This document shows positions 34,283 to 45,546 of a stretch of DNA of 64,000 bases, piece by piece. Every line of letters begins with the position of its first letter. Within the stretch, counting starts at the first letter, position 1. Where the stretch lies: NCBI GenBank assembly GCA_019054805.1, contig JAHQIY010000008.1, forward strand, positions 4,697,501-4,761,500, given 5' to 3'. The stretch comes from Brachionus manjavacas. Its lineage: Eukaryota > Rotifera > Eurotatoria > Ploima > Brachionidae. The position numbers and the translations under genes are program-made. A model generated the notes under the pieces. The model searched no databases, was not told the origin of the DNA, and saw only the letters and a list, made by a program, of their open reading frames with translations.

Positions 34283-34474
34283 TTCTGTAAATCCAGCATG
34301 GCGCAACATTCAAAGTTGCATCAACTGTAAAAGTCTGCTTATGGTGTGCAGAATCTCTGCAAAATGCACCACGCTCGATTATATTGAAATTTAATTTCTG
34401 CATAACTCTGCAAATTTAGCAGGCTTTGATATTTGATGCAACTTTGAAAGTTGCAGTATATTGCATTTACAGAA
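34283..34474. mobile_element. 192-bp MITE with long imperfect inverted repeats
   Basis: The left end starts TTCTGTAAAT, contains TTCAAAGTTGCATCAA, then CTGC and TGCAGAA words. The right end, inverted, starts TTCTGTAAAT, contains TTTCAAAGTTGCATCAA, then CTGC and TGCAGA words. The arms cover about 80 bp each, so the whole element folds back. No ORF and no clear target duplication. Confidence 0.7.
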
Positions 34475-35077
34475 CTAAGTTTTAACCTTTAGAAAAAAAG
34501 TTATTCAATTTTTTTTACATTTTTTCTGTTCTTTTTTTCATTTTGTACTGAATTTCACAAAACCTTAATTGATTTTATAAATGTTAAAAATAATAAAAGT
34601 TGAGAATTAGTGAAAAAATTTAAATCAAAATATACATCTGATATAAAACTTGATTAAATTTGAAATCAAGAACTAAGAAAATGTCTGACCATCAATTATT
34701 TAGTTCATGCATTACAACTCGATACCCACACTGACTAAATCTTCGACAGCATGACTTTGAAAACTTATGAAAAGATAGTTATTTAACAATAGACAAATTT
34801 TCTGAAAAAATTAATCTTTTCAATATTTAACTACACTGAAAATAAATATTCAAGATTATTAAAGCTAATAAAAATTTATTCTTAATCATTTGCCATTACA
34901 ATATTTTTTTTCTTTTTATATTCTAAATTTGTTTAATTTGTTGACTAATAATTTTTTTTAATTTTTTATTTTTGAAGTAGTTTGTATCGAACACATTAAA
35001 TAATGATGATGATTTCAATTGGGCCGAAAAATAGAATTTAAACTCAATCTAAATTTAAAAAATCAAGTAATTATTTT
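34475..35077. other. Intergenic, nothing coding seen
   Basis: A+T-rich DNA between the MITE and the hAT element. Confidence 0.5.
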
Positions 35078-35085
35078 AAAAATTG

Positions 35086-35959
35086 TAGGGCTGGTAGATC
35101 GGTTAAAAAAAACGGTTCTAAACCGGTTAAAATATTAATCGGTTTTAAATCAAAGCCGATTAATGTAGCCGGTTAAAATATTGAAACCGGTTTCAGACCC
35201 GATTACAATTTATAACCAAATTTAGTTACCGGTTAAAAATCCTAAGCAGTTATGAAACCGTTTCTAACCGGTTAAAAAGGAACATTAATTTCTTGAGTTA
35301 AATGTTTATATTTTTTTTTAATTAAATTTTTAAAAATTATGCAAAAAAATTCATCCTTTTTTCAATAGACTTTTTAGCAAAATTCTGATTCAAATCAAAT
35401 AAAAAGGTTTGAGAAGAATAAGATTGTCTGTCTCGAGTAATCTTTTTATGATCATTTAAATTGAAAAACAAGATATGAAAGTGAAGAATTGAAGATTTGA
35501 ATTTTATAAAATTAGTAGCAAAATTCTACTTGAGCATAAGTCCTTCAAGTGTTCCATCTGAACAAACTTCTTCGGCTGGTGGACTTTTTGTTACAAAAGA
35601 TAGATCTTCTTTAGACCCGAAAAGTGTAAAAAAATTGATTTGCCTAAATTCATGGAAACGAAAAAATTGATTGATTTTGTTTAATAACTTCGTTTAATAT
35701 TTCATGTTTAAGCTTAAAGATTTATCAATAAAGTTTTTATCTAAAATTTTTTTGAATTTTTTTATTCATCAATCCGCTTAAGACAAACTTTAACCGGTAA
35801 TGTAGCCGGTTAGAATTTATAAACCGGTTCCGTAACCGATTAAAATTTTTAACTGGTTAATGGAACTGGTTACACATCCTAACCTGTTCTAAAACCAACT
35901 AAAAATTTTTAACCGGTTACGGGACCGGTTTAAGATGTCTAACCGAGCTACCAGCCCTA
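35086..35959. mobile_element. hAT transposon remnant with perfect 8-bp target duplication
   Basis: Both ends carry TAGGGCTGGTAG (mirrored). AAAAATTG flanks it at 35078-35085 and 35960-35967, an exact 8-bp duplication as hAT elements make. Subterminal regions on both sides are filled with variants of the palindrome AACCGGTT (for example at about 35121, 35211, 35270, 35791, 35820 and 35911). The interior keeps the last codons of a transposase and the rest is deleted. Confidence 0.92.
35527..35670 (+). pseudogene. hAT transposase C-terminal dimerisation segment
   Basis: Reads YLSISPSSVPSEQTSSAGGL, then FVTKDRSSLDPKSVKKLICL and a stop soon after. S-VPSE..FS-AG--VT..R-L-P--V--L--LN is the conserved hAT C-terminal dimerisation region. 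No upstream catalytic sequence is left, so this is a fragment inside a non-autonomous element. Confidence 0.85.
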
Positions 35960-35967
35960 AAAAATTG

Positions 35968-36479
35968 ATTAGTGAATTTTTTTAGAATATTTTCTTTTAT
36001 CAAATTTAGTGAAAGTAATGTTTCAAATGTCTTTTATCATTATTTCAAAAATTAAATTATAATTATTTGAATACTTATGTGTTCATATGAAAGGTAAATT
36101 TAACGTGAATAAAAGACTTTTATTTTAAAGTTTAAAATTTATTTATGTATTAACATTTTTCAGTTATGTAATTTTCGGCAACTTGAAATTCATGATCATG
36201 ATCACATGATCAAAACTTAATTGATTAAAATATTAACAATTATGATGAAATTAGATTTTTTTTAATTTTTTTTTATTAATCATAAAATATTTATTATTTT
36301 AATTTAACAAAAAAGTTTTTTTTTTCAAATATATCTTCGATTGATTCTTCTAAAATCGTTGAAAAATTAAAATTGTTGTAATAACATTGCGAAAATAATT
36401 TTAAGAGAATATTTCAAGAATTTTCATATTTGAAATTAAACTCTTTAGTGAAATAAGAAAAAAACTAAAAATGAAATGA
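35968..36479. other. Intergenic, nothing coding seen
   Basis: A+T-rich; a short palindromic run of ATGATCATGATC occurs near 36192-36206. No gene recognised. Confidence 0.5.
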
Positions 36480-37900
36480 AAGCTAAAATGTGCTAAGCAC
36501 ATGGAACGAGGGTTTAGCCTCATCATAATAGCTTGTTTAAATCAAGTTTATCAATTTTGTCTTTAAAAACATAAATTTTATTTGAATTAATAACAACTCT
36601 ATCGAGTCGATTCCAAACATTGACCACTCTGTTACTGAATGCTCAAAGGTCTTTAACAGTTGTCTTTCTGACGTAAAATCATAACGACTAGGGGTTGAGC
36701 CAAACGTTTTATCTAGATTTTTCTTGAAGACTAAGGGTATATGCCAGTTGATCTTGGCGTGTCCTTTGATAATTTTAAACATCTATATCAGATCTCCTCT
36801 TAATCTTCTGCTCTTTTGACTGGTTAAATTCAATGCAGCTAATCTTTCTGAATAGCTTAAATCTTTTGACTCTGGAACCAATTTAGTAGCTCTTCTTTGG
36901 ACGGATTCTTGGTGTCATTTTTTAAGTACGGATCCACACTTGAACTCAACACTCGAGATATTTGTTAAGATCATTCTCTTAGGCTAAACAAGATTCCTCG
37001 CTGTCTACATTTGACATCAACTTTGTGTTTTCAGCAATTACCTGACACAGATTTTGATTTTAAAATGTTTGGTAAGTTGTAAATGTAAAGAATGAACAGA
37101 ATCGGACCAAAAACTGAACTCTTAGGGACTCCAGTCTGAAAACTAACCCATTCAGACACTGTTTCACCCATTATTACTCTCTCTCTTTTGTTCATCAAAA
37201 AACTTAAACCCATTCAATAAATTACTCATCAAAACCATAACATCAAAGTTTGTGATTTTAGCGTGCGGAACTTTATCGAATGCTTTAACAAAATCCATAT
37301 AGATTGCGTTCAAAGTCTGCAATAAATTTGTAACACATAACTAATTTTTTACGAATCCATATTGTTTTTTTTTGATTAGATTATTCACCACTAAGAAAAA
37401 GACCTAAACTCCTTTAAAAAGCTTTTCCATTATTTTAAATGGAATTGAGCTAAGTGATGCAGGTCTTTATTTAGAAGCTGGCATCCTGGAACCCTTCAAC
37501 AAAAGAGTGACGTTTGCCTCCCGCAATTTGCTTGAAACTTAAAAGTTCTTGTAAATCTCAATTAAAAAAATGATAGAAGCAGGACGATAGCTTTCACAGT
37601 TTCTTTTAACACCCATGAATGAATACCATTTGTTCAGTTGTGATAATTCTTTGAAGAAATTTTTTCCTGAAAAAGTAGTCCTTGGATCAAATCCTTGAAC
37701 CCAGGCTCTGATTCGAATCGTTCATTTAATATACCAAATATTTTGGATGGATATTTTTTTAGGTTACCATAAATTCTTGATTTGATTTTTAACTTAAATT
37801 TCGAGTTGATGTACAGGTAGAACAAATTTGGATTCTTCTCACATTCTTTTAAATCATTTTTTCAAGATTTTCGGTCGTTTTTTTAAATTGTTTATAGTTC
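36480..37900 (-). mobile_element. Decayed LINE, reverse transcriptase and C-terminus
   Basis: Minus-strand segments in order: SRIYGNLKKYPSKIFGILNE (37634-37825), ANVTLLLKGS..PASK-RPAS (near 37460-37520), DFVKAFDKVPHAKI (near 37260-37300), PKSSVFGPILFILYIYNLPN (37031-37130), then the C-terminus GHAKINWHIPLVFKKNLDKT and STPSRYDFTSERQL (36537-36782), ending MMRLNPRS near 36500-36530. The catalytic ADD region is deleted and frames are broken. It is a different family from the 15.9-20.3 kb LINE. Confidence 0.75.
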
Positions 37901-40400
37901 TCCGATTAGAGTATCTCTTTTGGAAACAACGTACTTAAAACGATAATTATTTTTTTTACAAAAAAAGTTTCATAGTCGACGAAGTAATCCACAGTATTAT
38001 TTAAGATAGGCGGAGCAAAACTTTGCTTATCTTAATATTCGAGTAACGAGGTGTAAACTTTTTTTAAATTTATTATAGAAATTATTATTCTTCTAATAAG
38101 TCGAGTTAACTCTCATTTACAGTCTTTATTAAATATTTGTTAAGACTTTGGGTCAAAATCGTTTATCTACAAGACATATTGTTTTTCATAGTTTACCAAT
38201 GGACTAGGTAAAGAGAAAAAACTACTTGAATAATTCATTTGGTAAAAAATAATTTTTTTAATTAAAAGATTGAACTGTTTTTATTTCTGTTTATTTGATT
38301 TCTTTTCCTCTTCCTGTCTAGTCTGAAGCATTGGTGGCCAGGACAATTTTTGGATTCTTTCCAATGGCATGGGTTGAATCAAAAAATCAGTTAACTTTAT
38401 AAGGTGGGATAAAGCAACAAAAGTAAGTAACAGCTATGAAATTGTTTGTCTTTGAGATTTGTGGAAGTTAGACATAATGGAGAGCCTAAAACAGGTAGAA
38501 GTTGTCCAGGAACACCAGTGAGTAGACTGGAACACATCCAAAAGTTTTATCGTTTCAAAAAGTTCAAGAAAAAAGTTCTTAATTCAAATTTTTCGATGAA
38601 TGAAAAAAATTTGCTCCTGTAAAATATGTAACAATATGTAACAAAAGTTGTTACACCAAGTAGCCTTGAAAATAAATTCTGAAAGTTTTCTTTTAATTAA
38701 TCATCGACTTTTAAAATCAATCGAATTTAAGACAATTTATTTGTCTTTGTAAAAAAAGAAGTTTTATTTGCAATATTTTAAAATTTTTGTAAGTGTTAAT
38801 TTTAAATTTCGAATTTTTTTATTTCAAAACCAACTTAACATTCATTCAGTTTTGTTGGAAAATCAATAATTGGTTAATTGGAATTTTTTTTTGTTTTTTT
38901 TTGAGCAAGTCCTGTAACATTTTTTGTTACATTATGTGCTAAATTTTTATTTTATCACTTCATTCCATTCAAAATATATACGAATTTAAGATGTTGAACT
39001 GAACTTTATGAACGAAACTTCACAATGCTCCAGTGGCCCGTTTTTCGACCACACTACAATTGTCAAATCAAGATTATTATTTGCAATTGTTCAAATTTGA
39101 TAGGTAAAGAAGGAAAGTTTATCTTGTTAATAAACCTAACAATTAATTAATAAAAATAAGATTGATTTCTGCTTCTTATAAAAAAAAAATTATTTTTATT
39201 TTTTTACTTCTCCTTAAAGGTTAATTCATTTCAATAGATAAATATAGTCTATTGACGTACTTCGTTTAATTATAGTCCTGTAATCAATTTTTTAAACGCA
39301 ATCACATAATTTGTTTAATACGCTCGTTCCTCGCAAATTAGAATTTTATTTACGTATTAGAATGAATTTTAAACACAACTCGTGATATATTTTCAAAAAT
39401 AAGTCATATGATGATTCGATGACACGATGTCCTCGGGATAGGTATTTAAATACTGGCTTGTGTTCCAGTTCGATTTTTTTTTTTTTAATTGTTTATTTAT
39501 TACCCAGTCAACTTTATTTTAAAGGATCTTTAAAGAAATTTTATAGAAATTTGTAGAGTTTTTTTAGAGGTTATCGTACATTTTTCTCTAGAATATCTTT
39601 AAAAATTTCTTTTTAATTTCTCTAAAATATCTCTTAGGTTTCTTTTATTTATCTCTAAAAAGTCTTCAAATTTTATTCAATTAAGATTTTTTTCAATTTT
39701 TCAATTTTTTTAATCAGTAAGCGGTATACATTTATTAATTAAAGTCAATAAACATGATTTTGTGCCTCAGAAAATTTTCAAGGATCAAGATAGTAAAGAT
39801 CAAAATCATGATCACTAAAGCTGCCATAAAGCTAGATATCCAGTAAAAAATAACATTATTCTATTGTTTATAATATAAAAATGTATAATAGGCAATTCAA
39901 ATAAAGTAATAAAATCTTTTGATTATCACTAGCCAAATCCTAAAAAAATTAAAAACAGATGATATATGGTTTGTTTGTTCAAAAATGGTTTGTTCAAACG
40001 ATTCAAGTTAAAAAAATTTTTTGAAATAAAATTTTTACCAGCACCAGTAAAATTCACTTTTTAATAAAAAAATTTAATTCTAAAATAATGTAAAATCTTA
40101 AACAGGACAAGAAAACCGAAAATTTTAACTTATAACTCAAGGCAAACGAATAAAACGAAAAATAGAATCAAATTAATGAACAAATTCTTAGTGGCCTTAA
40201 ACAAGAAATTATCATTTTTTTCTAAATTAATTTTTCATTTTTTTTATCTTTTAATTTAAAATTGAATATTTTTTTTTTAATAGAAGAATTTTTTAATTAT
40301 TTTTTTGGTGCAAACTGAAGTTCCCAATAACCGGAAAAAAATTATCTTAGTCTAAAAATAAAAGCTCCATTAACTTTTAGATCCATTATTGTTTTGGCGT
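37901..40400. other. Intergenic with repeat debris
   Basis: No gene seen. It holds a pair of TGTAACA-N5-TGTTACA palindromes (38637-38655 and 38913-38931) that may be the ends of a small element, and a LINE 3' end (CTCCTTAAAGG plus A-rich tail) at about 39211-39245 on the plus strand. Confidence 0.45.
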
Positions 40401-40417
40401 CCAAGTATTTGATTACC

Positions 40418-41017
40418 CTAGTAGTAGTAGTAGTAGTAGTATTGAAAGCTGTGACACAGGCGAACCTGTGTGAACGTAGTTTATAAGGCTACATTATATC
40501 AGCTAAATCCTTATCTGCTATACCAATTTCTAAACCTGATATACCGATCTCCTAAGACTTCCCGATGCCATGTGTGCCTCAAGTTCCGACTTGAAACCGT
40601 TTACTGTATCCGCATTTACTACATAGGATGGAAGTAAATTCCAGGTGGTTGCAGTCCTGTTAGGCAAGAATTTCCCTCTTATATTGCAATTCCCACAGAT
40701 CTTCTTAGCAATTAGGTGTGTATGTGATCTACCTACATTCCCCCTACCTATAGTCATCCCCAGGTCCACCTCCTCTAACCCCTTGGATACTTTATATAAT
40801 TGTATTAAGTCACCCCTTTTTCTCCTTAATTCCAGGTCAGTGTACCCCAACCTCTTTAACCTTTCCCCATATTCCAGTCCTTTTAGCTCCACCACCATTC
40901 CTGTAGCTCTCCTCTGAACTCCCTCTATCTTCCTTATCTCCCTTTTATTCAACGTGTTCCACACCGATGATGCAAACTCTAAATGTGGCCTAACAAAAGT
41001 AGGATATAAACTCTAAA
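40418..41017 (-). mobile_element. Young, 5'-truncated LINE insertion with (TAC)n tail
   Basis: On the minus strand an uninterrupted frame from ~41014 to 40530 encodes SLYPTFVRPHLEFASSVWNT, IEGVQRRATGMV, EYGERLKRLGYTDLELRRKR and RGKFLPNRTATTWNLLPSYV, the C-terminal region of a CR1/L2-like LINE polyprotein. It is followed by a 3' UTR with a strong hairpin (CACAGGTTCGCCTGTG at about 40458-40473) and a tail of TAC units at 40421-40442. The open frame and G+C content far above the neighbourhood indicate a recent insertion. It ends about 130 bp from the stop codon of the hydrolase gene. Confidence 0.88.
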
Positions 41018-41144
41018 AAGATTTATGTTAAAATATCTAAACGTCTTTAAATTAATTTTATTATTTTTTTCTATAGATCCAAAAATCGAAATTAAAAAAA
41101 GTTAACTCTTTATTTTAAAAGCTAATTTTATTACAGTCCTAAAA

Positions 41145-42634
41145 TTATAGATTAAGTTCAATATATTTTACAACATTATCTAATAAAGCAAATGGTAATT
41201 TAAGACCAAAGACAGGGTCCAGCATGGTCGCAATTCCGTGAAATCCTTCTTCATTAAAATCTAAATTTACAGGCACACCTGCTAAGCGAAGTCTTTCAAC
41301 AAATATCAACTGTTCGTCTTTTAAACCATCCATTTCAAAAACAAGCATGTAAGTTGGCGGCATGTTCCGCAAAATTTCAATATCTGCCAAGCCAGGTGAA
41401 AGCTCAATATCAGCTAGTTTTTCAATCTTGCTCACAAAATTTTTATTTCTAAGCAATGGATCGTTGATTAAATAACTTCGATTGGGAAAAAGTATATTAT
41501 TGTAATCTCTATAATATGATCTTGCCTGTTTGTATTCTTTTGGAAGCAAGTTTATGTCCAAGTATGATTGATACTTGTCTCTGAGTCTTTGGTCTCTGAT
41601 CAATAGGGTTTGTTTGTTTTGAAGCAAAAACTCTTGCATTTCTATTGTTACTTTTGAAAAACCCAAATACCATAAAATTATTTTGGCTGAATTCAATGTG
41701 GGGAACAATGCTTTGTGGCGCAAATGAGAAGGAAACCTTAGATTTAACATTTGAATCCATGGATAAATAAGCACTTGTAGTCGAGGTTTAATTTGTCTTC
41801 GAATATAAAGTTGTTGACTAAGAACTAGAGCCAGATTACCACCGGAAGAATCTCCAGCAATTATCATTCTTTTTGTGTCTAATTTTAACACTTGAGAGTT
41901 ATCGATTGCATATTCAAGAACGGCAAAGGAGTCCTCTAGCGGAATAGGAAACGCGAATTCAGGCGACAAACGATAGCTTTAAATTTCTTATTTTTTTTCT
42001 TATAAATTTTTTTTCTAATTTACTTGACTGATATTATAATTATATTAGATCGCCTGGCAATTTCAAAGAGATAAGTGTCAAATCCATCTTTAAAAAATTT
42101 AAAAAACAATTTAAATTTAATATGTTTTAATAAAATTTCTTAAAATAAATTAAATTTTAAAAACCTATGTGTCCAAGAGAATATCCGCCACCATGGGTAA
42201 ATACCATAAAAGCCATTGAACTTTTTATCTTAATTGGAGAATAAACTCTCACCGAAACTCTATTGAAAACAGTGTCATAGATCTAGGTTTTCATTTTTAA
42301 ATTAGAAAAAATAATATCAATTATTAACTTGCCGTATATTCAGAATCAATTAAAATAGTCTTTTTGGTTATGACTTCGATGGCCCGCCGCACAATATAAT
42401 ACTCATGTTCAAAGCCAAGAAAATCAAAATAATAAGCCTTTAAAAAATTAACATTTAAAAATTTAAAATTTTATTCCACTTTATTACAAAATTTCCTATA
42501 ATTTTATTAGCCAGAAATATTGCTTTGAATAGAAACGGGCTCTCGAAGGTCTCGGGCACGTAAACTGCTGAAAGCTCGTTACCAATATAAATAGATGTTA
42601 AGGCAACAAGTGCGACAAACAATTTGCCAAGCAT
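41145..42634 (-). CDS. Arylacetamide deacetylase-like membrane hydrolase (HSL family)
   Basis: Exons 42634-42488, 42437-42333, 42282-42165, 42087-42024 and 41976-41145 join to 421 aa. An N-terminal hydrophobic anchor (LFVALVALTSIYIG) is followed by an alpha/beta hydrolase fold. HGGG (114-117) forms the oxyanion hole; Ser188 (GDSSGGN), Asp361 (MDGLKDE) and His391 (GFHG) make the triad. SVNYRLSPEFAFP and LIYPW are family hallmarks. AADAC/NCEH1-type enzymes are ER-anchored esterases of lipid esters and xenobiotics; the substrate here is unknown. Intron 2 appears to start with GC (GCAAGT). TTTTTCAG just before ATAATG suggests a spliced 5' leader. TATATAAA lies at 42683-42690 on the minus strand. 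Confidence 0.9.
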
Positions 42635-44514
42635 TATCTGAAAAATCAAAATTTTTAATGAATTAGTCTAATTATCTATGTGTTTATATACGAACTAAAT
42701 GGTTTTAACATTTTGAATATAAATTGGCAAAAAGTTAGGCACAAAGATTTGATATTTAGTGAACTAATTGCCATTTAAGACAGTTAAATTTCATTTTCAA
42801 GCACGAAAATCAAAGCTAATCTAGGTTTGATTTTCGAATGATCTTTGCCATTGTGAGCGACGTTTAGATCTATTTGCTTTAATCTAATGTTGACACAGTA
42901 TTAAATGATTCAAAAATGGTCTGAGCACAAATTTTAAAAATTAAATTAAAAGACGCATTTTAAAAAATTTTGGTCGAAATTCTATTAGTCTGCTTAAGCC
43001 TAAATAAATATCAATCGACTTATTTATAAAGAAAAAAATTCTTTAACTAAATTTATTTTAGATAAGTAGATTAGACCCAATTGCTAGAAACAAATTAAAA
43101 TAAAATTCAAACAGGATATTTCTGAAAATTGGATGAATTTTTATTAAAGCAAACTAAAAGATTAAGTGGTGAGAGCCATAACAGTGGACAGAAGTAAATG
43201 GAGAGTTCAATAATAAAATATATTGATTTTTTTTGTTAAAAATTAAATTTTGTTGAACAGTAGAAATTCAAATAGAAGAGATTTTTTGAAAAAGTGAAGT
43301 TTTTACCATTGGTGCAGGAACAATTGGTATTTTGAAATTTTATAACTATGACTTGCCAACTATTCAAGCTTTTTAATTTAAATTCATCAGAAATTTAAAA
43401 AAAATTATTATTAAATTTTTCAAATAAATAGTAATTGAAAAAGTAAATTTTTTTCCATAAAATTCAAAAAACACTTTCAAATTACTAACTAATATAAAAC
43501 TTGGCCACTTTTGCTATAACAATAGAAAAAAAAAGAACTTTATTTTAATTTAATTTATCTATAAATCTCGATGATGTTTTTGTGTCAACGGGATTTATAG
43601 ATCCTTACCAAGTAAATTTAAATGTAAAAAGTTATAAATTTACAGTATTTGATAATAATTTAGAAACATAATAAATCGATTCAGATGTGATTCTAACGTA
43701 AAACTGAAGAATAGTGTTAAGAAAAAAAAATTCTTATTAAAAAAAATTAAGGAGACACCTATTCTTTATAATTTAACAAATTTTTTTTTTATTTTTATTA
43801 GAAAAGTATTAAAAAAAAATTTGAAGTTATAGTAGCAGTAGTATTTATTTCATTATTTCAGATTAATCGCGATTGTAAAATTTTTAAAAAACACTGTAAA
43901 TCATAGTAAAACTTGGTTGACCTATTCCCTGGAAAAAACTATCAAATTCAAATTCATTTTTAAATTTAATTGATTAATATGAAAAATAAAACGTTTTATT
44001 TTTTATCCTATCCTTAGTTAGTGCTTAATTTGTCTTCATTTTATTTTTTATTTTTTTGAATTAAAGAAAAATTAATAAAATTGATTTAAAAAAAATATTT
44101 TTATTCTTGTATGTATCTCCACATACTTATTATCATCATAAGATGCATATATGTATTTTTCAACAAAATAATTTTGAAAGAATACATAAAATATGTATTC
44201 TCGGATACAAAAAAAAATATTGTATTTTTTGATTCACCAAATAAATATTTTGTACCCGAGGATACATCAAAATTTGTTCTCGGATACATGCCAAAATGAG
44301 GGACCATTTATTTCTTAAAAAATTGAAGTTCAAAAAATTTTGAAATAAAAATTAATAATAAATAATTTTTTTAATCTAATAATTATTTAAATTTTTTATT
44401 TTTCTAATTAGTATTTTCAAATTTGAATTAGAATTCATTTTCTGCAATTTATTTGTATTTTAGATTCAGATTTGCTGAATTTATCTAGAAAAAAAAATTT
44501 AAGTGATGAAAACT
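42635..44514. other. Intergenic with small inverted repeats
   Basis: No exon recognised. An 11-bp inverted repeat (CGAAAATCAAA and its complement) spans 42804-42836. A 14-bp hairpin with one mismatch lies at 43557-43602. At 44108-44298 words of the type TGTATCC/CTCGGATACA recur, perhaps a decayed motif-array element. No protein family match. Confidence 0.45.
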
Positions 44515-44522
44515 TATAAAAG
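44515..44522 (+). promoter_or_regulatory. Putative TATA box of the methyltransferase-like gene
   Basis: TATAAAAG, about 100 bp before the ATG at 44624. It is a full consensus match in A+T-rich DNA, so moderately supported. Confidence 0.35.
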
Positions 44523-44623
44523 CTTTTAAATCACGACAATCATTTTTTTGAAAGTCTATTTTTGAAATGTGATTTAAATTAAAAAATTAAATAAAAAGAT
44601 AGTATTTTTTCATTTCTTAAAAA

Positions 44624-45403
44624 ATGAGCTGCATTAGAAAATTAAAAAATATTCCATTCAAAGCAATGTTAATTCTATGCTTTCTTATTGTGCTTTCTTT
44701 ATTTTTTAATAAGCAAAATCCAAATTCGTGTGATCTAGATAGCAAAGAGCTAGTTAAAAATTTATCAAAACATTTGACACAAATGGCCAAAAAATTCGGT
44801 CAATTATCATGCAGTTTGGAAAAAAAGGTTTCCTTAAATGGTGGTTGGTGTTCAGAACTTAGTGGAAAAAACAGCTCGGAGCATGTAACTGATATAGAAA
44901 TAGCAAAAGAGTTAAGTTTTTATCTACGAAACAAAATAGTTGCTAGTTTTGGCGATGGACCTGGTCTTTATAAAGAAATATTTATGTATTTCAAAGAAGT
45001 TCAGAGCTATGACGCATTCGATGGAGCGCCATTTTGCGAAGAAACTTCTAACAATGATGTAAAGTTTTTGGATCTAACCGTGCCTGTTTATCACCTGAAC
45101 CCGTTCGATTGGATTATCAGTTTAGAAGTAGCTGAGCACATTCCCAAAGAGTATGAAGATACTTATATAGATAATTTAGTGAGGCATGCTCGAGAAGGAA
45201 TAATAATCAGTTGGGCTTCACCGGGGCAAGGAGGACTTTCACATCTAAATGAAAAATACTTTGAAGAAATAAAGTCAAAATTTTTCAAAAAAGGTTTTCA
45301 ACATATGCCCGAAGATTCCCTAAGAGTTAGAGAAAAGTCCTTTTTGCCATGGATTCAAAATAATCTCAACATATTCAAGAGATTTTCTAAATTTAACTTT
45401 TGA
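44624..45403 (+). CDS. Type II membrane, SAM-methyltransferase-like protein
   Basis: A single exon encodes 259 aa. Residues ~13-28 (AMLILCFLIVLSLFF) form an N-terminal signal anchor, so the rest should face the ER or Golgi lumen. The domain shows a nucleotide-binding-like loop VASFGDGPGLYKE, YDAFDGAPFCEET, then FDWIISLEVAEHIPKEYEDT and IDNLVRHAREGIIISWA.PGQGG..HLN, the pattern of a class I methyltransferase. I recall similar uncharacterised proteins with SLEV.EH.P..YE in many marine invertebrates. Substrate unknown. No intron, unlike most neighbours, which could reflect a retroposed origin or simple intron loss. RBMX2 starts 144 bp downstream on the same strand. Confidence 0.8.
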   Translation: MSCIRKLKNIPFKAMLILCFLIVLSLFFNKQNPNSCDLDSKELVKNLSKHLTQMAKKFGQLSCSLEKKVSLNGGWCSELSGKNSSEHVTDIEIAKELSFYLRNKIVASFGDGPGLYKEIFMYFKEVQSYDAFDGAPFCEETSNNDVKFLDLTVPVYHLNPFDWIISLEVAEHIPKEYEDTYIDNLVRHAREGIIISWASPGQGGLSHLNEKYFEEIKSKFFKKGFQHMPEDSLRVREKSFLPWIQNNLNIFKRFSKFNF

Positions 45404-45546
45404 TCTATTTTATTAATTTAATAAAAGACTAAAAACCAATTACAAAAGTTAACTTAAATTTGTTTATATATTTTTAAATTAATTATTTTAAATATTAATT
45501 TTTTCTCTTAAAAAAAAAATTTAAATTTGTATTTTTTTTGCCAAAA

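Noticed and set aside
44101-44307. Overlapping 62-68 aa frames on both strands
   Set aside because: They lie in a stretch of repeated GTATCC/GGATAC words and encode low-complexity hydrophobic strings. More likely a decayed repeat than a gene.
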